From: an uncultured Winogradskyella sp.
GTDB lineage: Bacteria; Bacteroidota; Bacteroidia; Flavobacteriales; Flavobacteriaceae
Direction: 5' to 3'
Length of the DNA stretch: 64,000 nucleotides
Assembly: GCF_947496485.1 (NCBI RefSeq)
Contig: NZ_CANMCZ010000001.1
Coordinates: forward strand, 1,731,596 to 1,795,595
The notes beneath the pieces were generated by a model that saw only the letters and a program-made list of their open reading frames with translations, was not told the DNA's origin and did no database searches. This document shows positions 1-10,041 of this stretch, one piece after another; position 1 is the first letter of the stretch; the number at the start of each line of letters is the position of its first letter. The translations under genes and the position numbers were made by a program.

Positions 1-191
1 TAAGACTATACCTTTTTTCATAATTATTGAGGGATTTGTTTAACTTCGAAACAAAGAAACGTTAGATATTTAGTTTGAATGAAAAATTTGGACAAAACAA
101 GTTGATAAATAGATAACTGACATTTGTTAGTAAAAAACATCGACGAACTACACTAAAATAGCTTTAAGCCTAGTAAAAACAGAAGATATAA

Positions 192-1604
192 ATGAGCAAT
201 TTTAAAGACAACCCTTATTTTCAATTGTTTTTTAAACAAAAAGAAAATCAATATAACATAGGTAACAGTAGCTATAGCAAGCGAATTAAAAAATTAAATA
301 CACTTCAACGAGCAATAGAAATAACTTATAGACAACAAATAAAAGAAGCTTTATATAAAGATTTAAAACGTCCTTTAGTAGAATCGGATTTAGTGGCTAT
401 ATATCTTGTGATAAAAGAAATTAAACATGCTAAGGCTAACCTTCATCGATGGTTAAAGAACAAAAAAGCGAAAACAGACATTGTATTATTGGGTACAAAA
501 TCTTGGGTCAAGTATGAGCCTAAAGGTGTTTGTTTAATTATTTCACCGTGGAATTATCCTATTAACCTTACATTTTCGCCATTAGTAGCTGCAATAGCTG
601 CAGGTAATACTGTAATTATAAAGCCTTCAGAAATATCGAAACATTGTTCTGAGATAATGCAAACTATGATCAAGGACTTGTTCGAAGATAATGAGGTGGC
701 GTTAGTGCAAGGGGATGCTGATGTAGCAAGGAATTTATTAGAATTACCTTTCAATCATATCTTTTTTACAGGTTCAATTCCTGTTGGAAAATTAGTTATG
801 AAAGCTGCAGCTAAAAACCTCTCGTCTGTGACTTTAGAGTTAGGAGGTAAGTCGCCAGTAATTATAGACAAGTCTGTAGATATGAAATTGGCAGCAAGAA
901 CAGTGGCTTGGTTAAAACATTTTAATTGTGGACAAACTTGTATAGCACCTGATTATATTTTTATACACGATAGTGTTTTAGATTTATTTATAAATCACTA
1001 TAAGTATTACTTGAACAAATTTTATAGCAAAGATGCTTCAAACTCTAATAGCTATGGAAGAATTATTAATGAAAAACATTTTAGTAGACTAATATCCTAT
1101 GTGGATGATGCTAAAACAAATGGAGCTAAATTTATAGTAGAGGGCAAAATAAAGTCAGAAGAACGATTTATTGGTCCTACCGTTATATCAAATTTAGAAC
1201 AAGAATCCCTTTTGATGCAAGAAGAAATTTTCGGTCCTATTTTACCCTTAAAAACATATAAAACGAAAGAGCAGGTTATTGAATACCTAAAAGATAAAGA
1301 TAAGCCACTAGCATTATATGTCTACTCTAAATCGAAATCCTTTATCAACTACATTGTTGCTAATACCAGAGCAGGTACAACATGTATTAATGCAAATGGA
1401 ATACAATTTTCTAACCATAATTTGCCATTTGGTGGCAGTAATAGTAGTGGTATCGGTAAGGCCCACGGATTTTATAGTTTTAAAGCCTTTTCAAATGAAC
1501 GTGCTGTGTTGAGGCGTTACGCACTTGGACCTATAGCATTACTTTTCCCACCTTATACAGATTTAAAAGAGAAATTGGCGAAATTTACTGTAAAGTGGTT
1601 TTAA
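192..1604 (+). CDS. Aldehyde dehydrogenase family protein
   Basis: NAD(P)-dependent oxidation of an aldehyde to an acid. The 470-residue protein has the full ALDH signature set: WNYP with N121, the cofactor Lys in VIIKPSE (K144), the general base in LELGGK (E216), the nucleophile in GQTC (C250), EEIFGP and the C-terminal LPFGGSNSSGIG. The length and the hydrophobic, basic C-terminus (after RRYALGPIALLFPP) resemble the class 3 / fatty-aldehyde type, which can be membrane-associated, so a long-chain or aromatic aldehyde is a reasonable but unproven substrate. The gene stands alone and runs convergently into the glycosylasparaginase gene 11 bp away. No recognisable promoter is visible in the 191 bp upstream. 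Confidence 0.93.
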   Translation: MSNFKDNPYFQLFFKQKENQYNIGNSSYSKRIKKLNTLQRAIEITYRQQIKEALYKDLKRPLVESDLVAIYLVIKEIKHAKANLHRWLKNKKAKTDIVLLGTKSWVKYEPKGVCLIISPWNYPINLTFSPLVAAIAAGNTVIIKPSEISKHCSEIMQTMIKDLFEDNEVALVQGDADVARNLLELPFNHIFFTGSIPVGKLVMKAAAKNLSSVTLELGGKSPVIIDKSVDMKLAARTVAWLKHFNCGQTCIAPDYIFIHDSVLDLFINHYKYYLNKFYSKDASNSNSYGRIINEKHFSRLISYVDDAKTNGAKFIVEGKIKSEERFIGPTVISNLEQESLLMQEEIFGPILPLKTYKTKEQVIEYLKDKDKPLALYVYSKSKSFINYIVANTRAGTTCINANGIQFSNHNLPFGGSNSSGIGKAHGFYSFKAFSNERAVLRRYALGPIALLFPPYTDLKEKLAKFTVKWF

Positions 1605-1614
1605 AGGAGATTAG

Positions 1615-2622
1615 TTAAACTTTGTTGAAATAATCAGACTGAATCTGCTCGTTAACCCCATTTTGAAATTTAGTCATACTAAACCATTGATGTATGGCAT
1701 AACTTCCAGTTTCACCTTGTTTGTTGACAGCAATATAGCCTACCTGAAAATTCTTATAATCACTTTTAGGTTTATTTACAATTCTAGTTATAGCTTCTTC
1801 GCAGGCTTCTTGAGGGGATTTGCCTTGTCGCATAAGTTCCACGACTAAAAAGCTACCAACCGTTTTTACAACTTCTTCACCTAAGCCTGTAGCAACACAT
1901 GCACCAATTTCATTATCTACAAACAAACCTGAACCAATAATAGGAGAATCACCAACACGTCCTCCCATTTTATAAGCTAAACCACTTGTAGTGCATGCAC
2001 CAGAAATGTCACCATTTTCATCAATAGCTAACATACCTATAGTATCGTGATTTTCGATATTAATAATTGGTTTGTATTTAGCTTCGACTTTCCATTTTTC
2101 CCAGGCTTCTTTAGAAGCTTCAGTTAATAAATCTTCTGGTACAAAGCCATTAGAAATAGCAAATTGTTTTGCACCCTCACCAGCTAGCATAACATGAGGT
2201 GTATCTTCCATTACCTTTCTTGCAACTGAAACTGCATGAGTAATATCTTTTAGATAAACTACAGCGCCACAATTACCATGTTTATCCATAATGCAAGCAT
2301 CTAGAGTCACATTGCCATCTCTATCAGGTAATCCTCCTTTGCCAACTGATTGTCCTTTTTCATTGGCTTCTTCAACTCTGCAACCTTGTTCTACAGCATC
2401 GAGGACATTACCTCCAGCCTGTAAGACTTGCATAGCTTTGGCTGTAGCATCAATAACATGCCATGTTGCAATTACCATTGGTAGTGAGCCTTTTTCTAAA
2501 ACATCCGAAGTCTTCTTAAAGGGCGATTTTTCATTTGTTTCAGTACAGCTTACAAGCGATTTTCCAACAGCTAAACCGACGCCTGTTAAAGAAGCATTTT
2601 TTATAAAATGTCGTCTTTTCAT
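1615..2622 (-). CDS. Glycosylasparaginase (N4-(beta-N-acetylglucosaminyl)-L-asparaginase)
   Basis: Ntn-hydrolase that cleaves the GlcNAc-Asn bond left after N-glycan trimming. The 335-residue precursor should cut itself before the nucleophile Thr in the motif NHDTIGM (T194). The downstream chain carries the expected GGRVGDSPIIGSG and ATGLGEE substrate-binding segments. The N-terminus has a twin-arginine-like start (MKRRHFIKNAS) followed by a lipobox-like LVSC ending at C26, so it is probably exported by Tat and may be lipid-anchored. It is the last gene of a minus-strand set with GH92, a VOC protein and a sugar transporter (19 bp after the transporter), which fits N-glycan breakdown. Confidence 0.92.
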   Translation of the reverse strand: MKRRHFIKNASLTGVGLAVGKSLVSCTETNEKSPFKKTSDVLEKGSLPMVIATWHVIDATAKAMQVLQAGGNVLDAVEQGCRVEEANEKGQSVGKGGLPDRDGNVTLDACIMDKHGNCGAVVYLKDITHAVSVARKVMEDTPHVMLAGEGAKQFAISNGFVPEDLLTEASKEAWEKWKVEAKYKPIINIENHDTIGMLAIDENGDISGACTTSGLAYKMGGRVGDSPIIGSGLFVDNEIGACVATGLGEEVVKTVGSFLVVELMRQGKSPQEACEEAITRIVNKPKSDYKNFQVGYIAVNKQGETGSYAIHQWFSMTKFQNGVNEQIQSDYFNKV

Positions 2623-2641
2623 AATTTGATTTTCTCTTTTA

Positions 2642-4312
2642 TTAGTAAGTGACTCCTTGTTTATCTAAAACTGTTTTAGTTCTAAAGGCATAGAATAATA
2701 AATAGGCAAAACAAGCCACAGCAATCCAATAAGACGATTGAATATTAAATACATCAGCCAATTTTCCTTGAACAGGTGGAATGATGGCGCCACCTAAAAT
2801 CATCATAATTAAAAATGCAGAACCTTGTGATGTATATTTTCCTAGACCAGCAATACTTAGTGTGAAAATACAAGGCCACATAATTGAACAAAATAATCCA
2901 CCAGATAAGAATGCAAATAAGGCAACATTACCAGAGGCAAATAAGCCAATTAGTATTCCTAAAATTCCAAATAAGCTAAAAACCTTAAGAGTTCTAACAG
3001 GTCTGTCTTTAGCTAGAAAAAATCCAAATATTTGAACTGCTATACAAATTCCAAAAAACAGAATTTCATTTGTAGAAAAGTTATACTTAATTGAATTGGC
3101 TAAAATTATTACACCAAATGCAACATAGGGTACAATAATAAGTAGTGCTTTTTTTAACCCTTTACTTGGATTAAAAACTGTAATTGCACCAACCCAACGA
3201 CCAATCATTAAGCCGCCCCAATATAGTGAGACATAAGGCGCAATACTTGCATCATTCAAGACAGGTAGTCCCAATCGGTTTAAACCTGTGCTTTCAACAC
3301 CTTGTTTTAGAAGCTCACCAAGATTACTCCCTATAGTGACTTCAACTCCTACGTAGGTAAAGATAGCTAGCATACCTAAGACAAGCTGCGGATATTTCAT
3401 CGCTCCCCAACCTTCTGGTTTTTTAGAGGCACTAGAATAGGCAATAAATACAGCAGAGATAACTGCGAAAAGTGCTATAAATAATAAAATTAATCGTGTT
3501 TGTTCTAGACCTTCTGTAGCTGTGTTATCCCCAGAATAAGTGCTGAATATATAACCAAAACATCCAATAACCACTACTGTAAGTACAATTAACAAATTTC
3601 GAGCTTTGTTAGCTGGCTCAAATGCCGTATTGGATTTTAAGGCAGGTAGCTTTTTTGAAAAATGAAATAATGCAGCCGCAATTAAAAACAGAACTCCAAC
3701 ACCAAGATATAAACCCTGAACAGTGACTAAGGTTATTTCATTATTAGCTATCATAGATGCTAATTCGTCTGTACCGCGAGTAGCAGATCCAAAAATAACT
3801 AAGCCAACTACGATGGGACCAATGGTGGTTCCGAAAGAATTGACTCCACCAGCTAGATTTAAACGATGAGAGCCTGTTTTTGGATCACCTAAAGCAATAG
3901 CAAAGGGGTTAGCACCAGTTTGTTGTAAAGAGAATCCTAAGCCAACAATAAATAAAGCAATAAGAACTAAGTAAAAAACTCCTGTCTGACCTTGCTCTGC
4001 TCCAGCAGTTGCAGGATACATTGCAAAAGCACCTATTGCAGATAGAAGTAGCCCATATATAATACCATTTTTATAACCCCAATTATTGTATATGTCCTTC
4101 TTTAAAGAACCAGAGAGTATAAATAATAACAAAGCACCAAAATAATAAGCTCCATAAAATGCGAAATCTACTAATTGGGATTGAAACTGGTCGATATTAA
4201 AGTAGGTCTTACAAAACGGAATAAAGACTCCATTTGATGCTGCAATAAATCCCCAGAAAAAAAATACTGTCACTAAGGTTGCTAAAGCAGATTTGTTGTT
4301 TTGATTGCTCAT
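2642..4312 (-). CDS. Sugar MFS transporter, FucP family
   Basis: Inner-membrane proton-coupled sugar symporter related to FucP/NagP. The opening [17 protein letters not shown] and the later [18 protein letters not shown] and [16 protein letters not shown] segments are typical of the family. At 556 residues it is about 120 longer than classical FucP. The extra length is a central stretch (about residues 225-300) with two more hydrophobic segments, which would give 14 rather than 12 membrane helices. It lies between the VOC gene (11 bp) and glycosylasparaginase in a glycan-degradation operon, so GlcNAc or mannose is the likely cargo; the substrate itself cannot be read from the sequence. Confidence 0.88.
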   Translation of the reverse strand: MSNQNNKSALATLVTVFFFWGFIAASNGVFIPFCKTYFNIDQFQSQLVDFAFYGAYYFGALLLFILSGSLKKDIYNNWGYKNGIIYGLLLSAIGAFAMYPATAGAEQGQTGVFYLVLIALFIVGLGFSLQQTGANPFAIALGDPKTGSHRLNLAGGVNSFGTTIGPIVVGLVIFGSATRGTDELASMIANNEITLVTVQGLYLGVGVLFLIAAALFHFSKKLPALKSNTAFEPANKARNLLIVLTVVVIGCFGYIFSTYSGDNTATEGLEQTRLILLFIALFAVISAVFIAYSSASKKPEGWGAMKYPQLVLGMLAIFTYVGVEVTIGSNLGELLKQGVESTGLNRLGLPVLNDASIAPYVSLYWGGLMIGRWVGAITVFNPSKGLKKALLIIVPYVAFGVIILANSIKYNFSTNEILFFGICIAVQIFGFFLAKDRPVRTLKVFSLFGILGILIGLFASGNVALFAFLSGGLFCSIMWPCIFTLSIAGLGKYTSQGSAFLIMMILGGAIIPPVQGKLADVFNIQSSYWIAVACFAYLLFYAFRTKTVLDKQGVTY

Positions 4313-4323
4313 TTTTTATTTTG

Positions 4324-4689
4324 TTAGTTAGTTTCTAGTTCCTGTCCAAATTGTATTCTGTAGCCGTTATTATCATAGATAGCAAACTCTCGCATACCAT
4401 ATTCAAAATTTTCTAAAGGATAACTAATATCTACTTTGTCTTTTAGAATTTGCCATATCACATCAATATCATCTACGTAAATATACAAACCACCAGTAAA
4501 AACAGGTTTTGGATGCTTATCTTTAAAAAATCTTGATGAGAGCATTATATCTACATCATCTTTCTGTATAAATGCCCAAGCATCCTCCTCACGATCTATA
4601 CACTTAAAATCGAGATAAGATTCATAAAATTGTATGGTTTCATCCATATTTTCTACCTCTAATGTCGGAACTAATGCGTTAAATGCCAT
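4324..4689 (-). CDS. VOC superfamily protein (glyoxalase/bleomycin-resistance-like)
   Basis: A 121-residue protein with one vicinal-oxygen-chelate fold: the N-terminal LVPTLEVENMDETIQFYE and the C-terminal REFAIYDNNGYRIQFGQ are the paired beta-alpha-beta-beta-beta edges. The family covers glyoxalases, dioxygenases and antibiotic-binding proteins, so a reaction cannot be assigned. It is one base from GH92 on one side and 11 bp from the transporter on the other, so it is co-transcribed with the glycan genes. A role in handling a sugar or a reactive by-product is possible but only inferred. Confidence 0.8.
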   Translation of the reverse strand: MAFNALVPTLEVENMDETIQFYESYLDFKCIDREEDAWAFIQKDDVDIMLSSRFFKDKHPKPVFTGGLYIYVDDIDVIWQILKDKVDISYPLENFEYGMREFAIYDNNGYRIQFGQELETN

Positions 4690-4690
4690 A

Positions 4691-7624
4691 TTATTTTATT
4701 GAAATTTCATCTGCAAAAATCCAGCTACGACCATTCATTGGGTAGCCTAAATGCCATTCGGGAAGTTTTCCCATTTTTTCGGCAATGATTTTTATGTATT
4801 TATATTCAGTTTTTGGAATATTAAATTCAGTAGTTTTAATTTCTAGTTCACTATTTTTTTTTGAGGCATTAATCTTATGAGGTGGCAAAGCTTTATAGTT
4901 TTTACCATCTTTTGAAACGAAACACTGCACTTCTGTTGGATAAAAAATCCAAGCCCCTTGATCTTGTAAAAAATTAACACTGACGGTAGAAATTTCTTTT
5001 TGAGAACCTAAGTCAACCGTTGCAATCAAATCTTGATCATGATACCCTTGCCAACTTCCTGTTCGATAATTTTTGGTACTTCTAATACCATCAATAAGCG
5101 CATCATTTCCACCTGCTGAATATTGATTTGCAAACTCACTTTCAAGAGTAATACTAAGGTTTGGATCAATCTTAAAGAAAGGTGTTGCTAAAACAGGACT
5201 TTTTAAATTTCCCTTTTCTGAATAGAGCTTTACTTTAGTCTCTTTAGTTATTGTAAATGGTTCTTTATAAATTTTAAAATTATCATTATCTAAGGCAAAA
5301 TATATTTTTGCATTTTCTTCTGAGGTGTCCAAAACAACTTCTGTAGAATCTCTAAATGTTATATCACCTTTAGCAATAAATGGGGATGGTAATATAATGT
5401 ACTCAGTGATTTCAGTTTTTGGTTCTTGTCCTTCTCTACTTCCCCAAATCGCGGGATTTTCGGTCATCGTAAATTGTAAAGTTCCACCACGCATAATGTC
5501 AGAATGATTTAGATAAGTGAGATTTAGGTCTTTTCCATTGAGTTTTACATTCTCAATATATATGTTAGTGTCACTCAAATTATTAGCAACGATGGTAAAT
5601 TGCTTTCCACTTTCAAGATTAATAGTGGCTTTGTCAAAAAGCGGTGTTCCAATAACATATTGGCTACTGCCTGGAGTAACAGAATAAAAACCCATAGAAC
5701 TGAGAACGTACCATGCACTCATTTGCCCACAATCTTCATTCCCTGAAACTCCATCAGGCTCATTTTTGTATAATTCGGTTAAAATTTGATGAACCTTTTC
5801 TTGTGTTTTGTGCGGTTTGTTCACAAAATTATAGAGGTAAGCCATATGATGACTAGGCTCATTACCATGTGCATATTGCCCAATTAAACCTGTAATATCT
5901 GATTGCTCACGACCAGAGGTTTCAGTATTTGCATTGAATAATTCATCAAGTTGTGCTTCTAATCTATCTTTTCCTCCAAGTAAGTCTATAAATCCTGAAA
6001 TATCCTGAGGTACATAAAAGCTATATTGCCAGGCATTAGCCTCGGTATAGTTAAAATTTACTTCGTAAGGGTCGAAAGGAGCAAACCACGTGTTTCTAAA
6101 ACGTCCTCGCATAAACTGCGTTTCTGGATCATATACATTCTTGTAATACTGCGCCCGCTGAATGAAAGTTTTATAGTCTTCGGTTTTACTCATTTCTTTT
6201 GCCATTTGGGCAATCGTCCAATCGTCATAAGCATATTCTAAAGTCTTAGAAACAGATTCACTTTCTTCATCCACAGGAATGAAACCATACTTTTTATAAG
6301 CTTCTAATCCAAATTTATCTCGCGTCGCCGAATGTTTCATAGCTTCAAAAGCTTTTTCGGTATCATAACCTCTTATGCCTTTTAAATACGCATCAGCGAT
6401 AACTGGCACGGCATGATAACCAATCATGCAATCGGTATAATTAGCTGCCAAATCCCACATTGGCATAATGCCACCTTCTTCGTACTTTGCTAAAAATGTA
6501 TTGATGAAATGATTAGTTCGTTCTTGCTCGATTATGGTATATAAGGGATGAGTAGCTCTGTAGGTATCCCAAAGCGAAAACACTGAGTAGTAATCAAAAT
6601 TGGCATAATGGATTTCAAGGTCCATACCTCTATAACGACCATCCACATCTTGATAACGCTGAGGTGCTAACATGGTATGATATAATGATGTATAAAAATT
6701 CGTTTTTTTATCTAGATCGTCACTTTCAATAACGATTTTTTCAAGTTGTGACTCCCAGTAGTTTTGCGCCTCTTTTTTAACGGTTTCAAAATCTTTGTTT
6801 CCTATTTCAGCTTCTAAATTTTTCCTTGCACCATCAATGTCCACAGCAGAAATTCCGACTTTAATTATAATAGGTTCGTTATTTGGATTAATAAAATATA
6901 AAGAAGATCTTTTTGGAGGTGATTTTCCAAATTCATGCTCATATTCTGACTTTTCCTTAAATGGATGAGATGTCTTAATAACGAAAAATAAACGCTGGTC
7001 TTTTGCCCAAGCTTCAGAATGACGATAACCAATAATTTCAGTACTAGTGGTCTTATCTATATATGCATCTAAAACTTTATCACGATGGATTAAATCTAAA
7101 ATCACAAATTGATTTTCAGAAGATGGGAATTGATATTTATGAAGTCCACTACGATTAGAAACGGTTAATTCTACATCGATATTGGTAGAATCTAAATGTA
7201 CTTTATAATACCCAGGTTCTGCAATTTCGTTATCATGAGAAAAATGGGCACGATAACCCTTTTTTCCATCAGCACCATTATGAAAGTTACGTTCATTAGT
7301 TGGCATCAAGAGTACATCTCCATAATCGCTAATTCCTGTTCCGCTGAGATGTGTATGCGAAAATCCATAAATATAACTGTCAGAATAATGGTAACCAGAG
7401 CAGCCGTCCCAACCTTCTAATCGTGTGTCTGGGCTCAACTGCATCATCCCATAAGGTAGTGTTGCTCCAGGATACGTATGTCCATGACCACCTGTGCCAA
7501 TAAAGGGATTAACGTAGTTAATTAATGATTGGTCTTTTTTAGCAGGTTGAACGTCAATCTTTTTATTACATCCAGATAGTAAGATGAATGTCATGAAAAC
7601 AGAAATAAGTTTAGGATTCTTCAA
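4691..7624 (-). CDS. GH92 alpha-mannosidase lipoprotein with C-terminal F5/8-type module
   Basis: Exo-acting alpha-mannosidase (calcium-dependent in characterised GH92 enzymes) that trims mannose from N-glycans. Family motifs include YVNPFIGTGGHGHTYPGA near the N-terminus, WDGCSGYHYSD, GGIMPMWDLAANYTDCMIG, GNEPSHHMAYLYNF (the general-acid region) and NEDCGQMSAWYVLSSMGFY. After about residue 755 come a chitobiase-like beta domain and a discoidin-like carbohydrate-binding module (about 850-977), giving 977 residues. The start appears to be TTG: no in-frame ATG lies between it and the upstream stop, and it yields a proper lipoprotein signal ending in LLSGC. It is divergent from GH20 across 35 bp. 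Confidence 0.95.
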   Translation of the reverse strand: MKNPKLISVFMTFILLSGCNKKIDVQPAKKDQSLINYVNPFIGTGGHGHTYPGATLPYGMMQLSPDTRLEGWDGCSGYHYSDSYIYGFSHTHLSGTGISDYGDVLLMPTNERNFHNGADGKKGYRAHFSHDNEIAEPGYYKVHLDSTNIDVELTVSNRSGLHKYQFPSSENQFVILDLIHRDKVLDAYIDKTTSTEIIGYRHSEAWAKDQRLFFVIKTSHPFKEKSEYEHEFGKSPPKRSSLYFINPNNEPIIIKVGISAVDIDGARKNLEAEIGNKDFETVKKEAQNYWESQLEKIVIESDDLDKKTNFYTSLYHTMLAPQRYQDVDGRYRGMDLEIHYANFDYYSVFSLWDTYRATHPLYTIIEQERTNHFINTFLAKYEEGGIMPMWDLAANYTDCMIGYHAVPVIADAYLKGIRGYDTEKAFEAMKHSATRDKFGLEAYKKYGFIPVDEESESVSKTLEYAYDDWTIAQMAKEMSKTEDYKTFIQRAQYYKNVYDPETQFMRGRFRNTWFAPFDPYEVNFNYTEANAWQYSFYVPQDISGFIDLLGGKDRLEAQLDELFNANTETSGREQSDITGLIGQYAHGNEPSHHMAYLYNFVNKPHKTQEKVHQILTELYKNEPDGVSGNEDCGQMSAWYVLSSMGFYSVTPGSSQYVIGTPLFDKATINLESGKQFTIVANNLSDTNIYIENVKLNGKDLNLTYLNHSDIMRGGTLQFTMTENPAIWGSREGQEPKTEITEYIILPSPFIAKGDITFRDSTEVVLDTSEENAKIYFALDNDNFKIYKEPFTITKETKVKLYSEKGNLKSPVLATPFFKIDPNLSITLESEFANQYSAGGNDALIDGIRSTKNYRTGSWQGYHDQDLIATVDLGSQKEISTVSVNFLQDQGAWIFYPTEVQCFVSKDGKNYKALPPHKINASKKNSELEIKTTEFNIPKTEYKYIKIIAEKMGKLPEWHLGYPMNGRSWIFADEISIK

Positions 7625-7659
7625 AAGATTGCTAATTTTAATGCATCTAATATAGTAAA

Positions 7660-9933
7660 ATGCATTTCAAGACATCGTTTGGTTTTATCATTTTGTTACT
7701 TACAGTTTTAAGTTGTCAGCAAAAGAATATTGAAACACAGGAAATTGCCATAATACCGCAACCCAATTCAATAGAAGTTTCTAAAACTTTTTTTGTTTTA
7801 AATCATACTACAGGTATCAATTATGATAACATTTTTGAAATTAGTGCTGATTTTTTAAAGTCATATTTAGAAAGTGGAGGCATTGAAGTGAAATCTGGAA
7901 ATAATATTACTTTTATTGAAGATAAAAACCTTCAGAAAGAAGCCTACAGTCTTAATGTTATAGAAGATAGTATTGAAATAAAAGCCAGTACAGACCAAGG
8001 AGCATTTTATGCAGTACAAACATTAAGGCAATTATTACCAGTGGAATTTGAAAATGCAAGCTTTAAAGGAAATCAGGTAAATATTCCTTCTGTAGTTATT
8101 GAAGATTCTCCTCAATTTGCATACAGAGGAATGCACTTGGATGTATCTAGACATGTGTTTTCTCTTGAATTCATCAAAAAGTATATTGACGCAATTGCCA
8201 TGTTAAAAATGAATACTTTTCATTGGCACTTAACGGACGATCAAGGCTGGCGAATTGAAATAAAAAAGTATCCAAAGCTTCAAGAAATTGCTGCTTATAG
8301 AGATGAAACATTAGTGGGTCATTACAGTGACCAACCACATCAGTTTGATGGTAAAAAGTATGGTGGTTTTTATTCTCAAGAAGAGATTAAAGACATTGTT
8401 GCTTATGCGCAAGAACATTTTGTAACTATTATTCCAGAAATTGAAATGCCAGGCCATAGTCAAGCAGCAATTGCTGCCTATCCAGAATTGGGTTGTACAG
8501 GCGAAAAAGTTGAAGTTGCCAAAAAATGGGGAGTTTTTGAAGATATATATTGCACCAATGATGAAACTTTTGATTTTCTTGAAGATGTTTTAGATGAAGT
8601 TTTAGAATTATTTCCAAGTAAGTATATCCATATTGGTGGAGATGAAGCACCAAAAACAAGATGGAAGTCATGTGCGAATTGTCAGACTAGAATAAAGGAA
8701 GAAGGCCTGAAAGATGAGCACGAGCTCCAGAATTATTTCATCACTAGAATAGAGAAATATCTCAATTCTAAAGGACGACAAATTATTGGATGGGATGAAA
8801 TTTTAGAAGGTGGTTTAGCACCTAACGCTACTGTAATGTCTTGGAGAGGAACTAGTGGCGCAGTTGAAGCTGCCAAATCTGGGCATAACGTTGTTATGAC
8901 ACCAACATCGCATTGCTATTTTGATTATTACCAATCTGATAATGAAGATGAACCTTTAGCAATTGGTGGATTTTTGCATTTAGAAAAAGTGTATGGTTTT
9001 AATCCAATTCCTGAAGAGTTAACTTCAGAAGAAGCACAATATGTGTTAGGGGCACAAGGTAATATTTGGACAGAGTATATGCCTGCTGAAGATCAGGTAG
9101 AGTATATGGCTTTTCCTAGAATGCTTGCTATGAGTGAAGTACTTTGGTCAGATTCAGAACAAAAAAGCTATGGTGATTTTGTAAAACGATTAGAGAGCTT
9201 TCATAAGCGATTGGATGCTTTAGATATTAATTATGCTAATCATTTATATGAGATTGAAAGTAATATAATTGAGGAAGATGGTGAGATAAAATTAGAGTTA
9301 AACTCTCTAGTTAAAGAGGGCAAGGTAATTAGAGTAACTCTAAATGGTGATAAACCTAACTATGAATCTAGAGTATATACTAAGCCAATTGTGATAGATA
9401 CGTCTAGAACAATTAAAGCAGCAGTTTTTAAATTTAATTCTAATGAAAAATTAGGAAAAACGATTATCCAAAACATCAATTATCACAAAGGTGTTGGTGG
9501 AAAAATTATTATTAATAAGCAACCGCATAAAGCTTATTCTGGCAGTGGGTCAAAAGGTTTGATTAATGGAATTAGTGGAAGCAACTCGCGTTTTGGCGAT
9601 AAGGAGTGGTTAGGGTTTTGGGGTGAAGATATTATGGTAGAAATTGATTTAGGTGAAGAAAAAGAAATCAAATCTATAGAGACTCGATTTTATAATGGCA
9701 ATGGACAATGGATTTATGCTCCTAAAGAAATTTTAGTTGCTTTTGATAATGAACAATATCAATCATTCAAATTGGATGACGACGGCTCATTGATAAGTTT
9801 TAAATCTCATTTTTTAGACCAAAGTGCGAAGAAGATATATATAAAAGTCCAGAATTACGGAACCATTCCAGAAGGTAAACAAGGAGCTGGTCATAAGGCT
9901 TGGACGTTTATTGATGAGATAATTATAAATTGA
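7660..9933 (+). CDS. GH20 beta-N-acetylhexosaminidase lipoprotein
   Basis: Removes terminal GlcNAc/GalNAc from glycans by substrate-assisted catalysis. The catalytic Asp-Glu pair is in HIGGDEAPKTR (D328, E329); other family motifs are FHWHLTDDQGWRIEIKK and IPEIEMPGHSQAA. The signal peptide ends in the lipobox VLSC, so it is probably a surface or periplasmic lipoprotein. The order is N-terminal hexosaminidase domain, TIM barrel, a chitobiase-type beta domain and a C-terminal discoidin-like module (about 620-757) similar in style to that of the divergent GH92. It heads the plus-strand set GH20-cutC-GH2. Confidence 0.95.
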   Translation: MHFKTSFGFIILLLTVLSCQQKNIETQEIAIIPQPNSIEVSKTFFVLNHTTGINYDNIFEISADFLKSYLESGGIEVKSGNNITFIEDKNLQKEAYSLNVIEDSIEIKASTDQGAFYAVQTLRQLLPVEFENASFKGNQVNIPSVVIEDSPQFAYRGMHLDVSRHVFSLEFIKKYIDAIAMLKMNTFHWHLTDDQGWRIEIKKYPKLQEIAAYRDETLVGHYSDQPHQFDGKKYGGFYSQEEIKDIVAYAQEHFVTIIPEIEMPGHSQAAIAAYPELGCTGEKVEVAKKWGVFEDIYCTNDETFDFLEDVLDEVLELFPSKYIHIGGDEAPKTRWKSCANCQTRIKEEGLKDEHELQNYFITRIEKYLNSKGRQIIGWDEILEGGLAPNATVMSWRGTSGAVEAAKSGHNVVMTPTSHCYFDYYQSDNEDEPLAIGGFLHLEKVYGFNPIPEELTSEEAQYVLGAQGNIWTEYMPAEDQVEYMAFPRMLAMSEVLWSDSEQKSYGDFVKRLESFHKRLDALDINYANHLYEIESNIIEEDGEIKLELNSLVKEGKVIRVTLNGDKPNYESRVYTKPIVIDTSRTIKAAVFKFNSNEKLGKTIIQNINYHKGVGGKIIINKQPHKAYSGSGSKGLINGISGSNSRFGDKEWLGFWGEDIMVEIDLGEEKEIKSIETRFYNGNGQWIYAPKEILVAFDNEQYQSFKLDDDGSLISFKSHFLDQSAKKIYIKVQNYGTIPEGKQGAGHKAWTFIDEIIIN

Positions 9934-9935
9934 AA

Positions 9936-10032
9936 TGTCATTCCGAGGACGAAGGACGTGGGAATCTCATCTTAATGAAATATAGAATAAAAATCGAACA
10001 GATTGCCAAGACCAAAAGTTTTCGCAATGACA
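9936..10032. repeat. Imperfect inverted repeat (TGTCATT...AATGACA)
   Basis: The left arm starts TGTCATTCCGAGGACGAAGG and runs through GGGAATCTCA. The right arm, read on the other strand, starts TGTCATTGCGAAAACTTTTG and runs through GGCAATCTG. The arms match over about 33 bp with mismatches and enclose an A/T-rich loop, so the transcript could fold into one long hairpin. Elements with these ends are, from memory, common dispersed repeats in flavobacterial genomes. This one fills the gap between GH20 and cutC and contains an ATG upstream of the likely cutC start. Confidence 0.7.
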
Positions 10033-10041
10033 AATAAGATT

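Noticed and set aside
1..191. Possible gene end or regulatory element at the left edge
   Set aside because: The stretch is A/T-rich with no open frame of note, no hairpin and no clear promoter; nothing can be supported.
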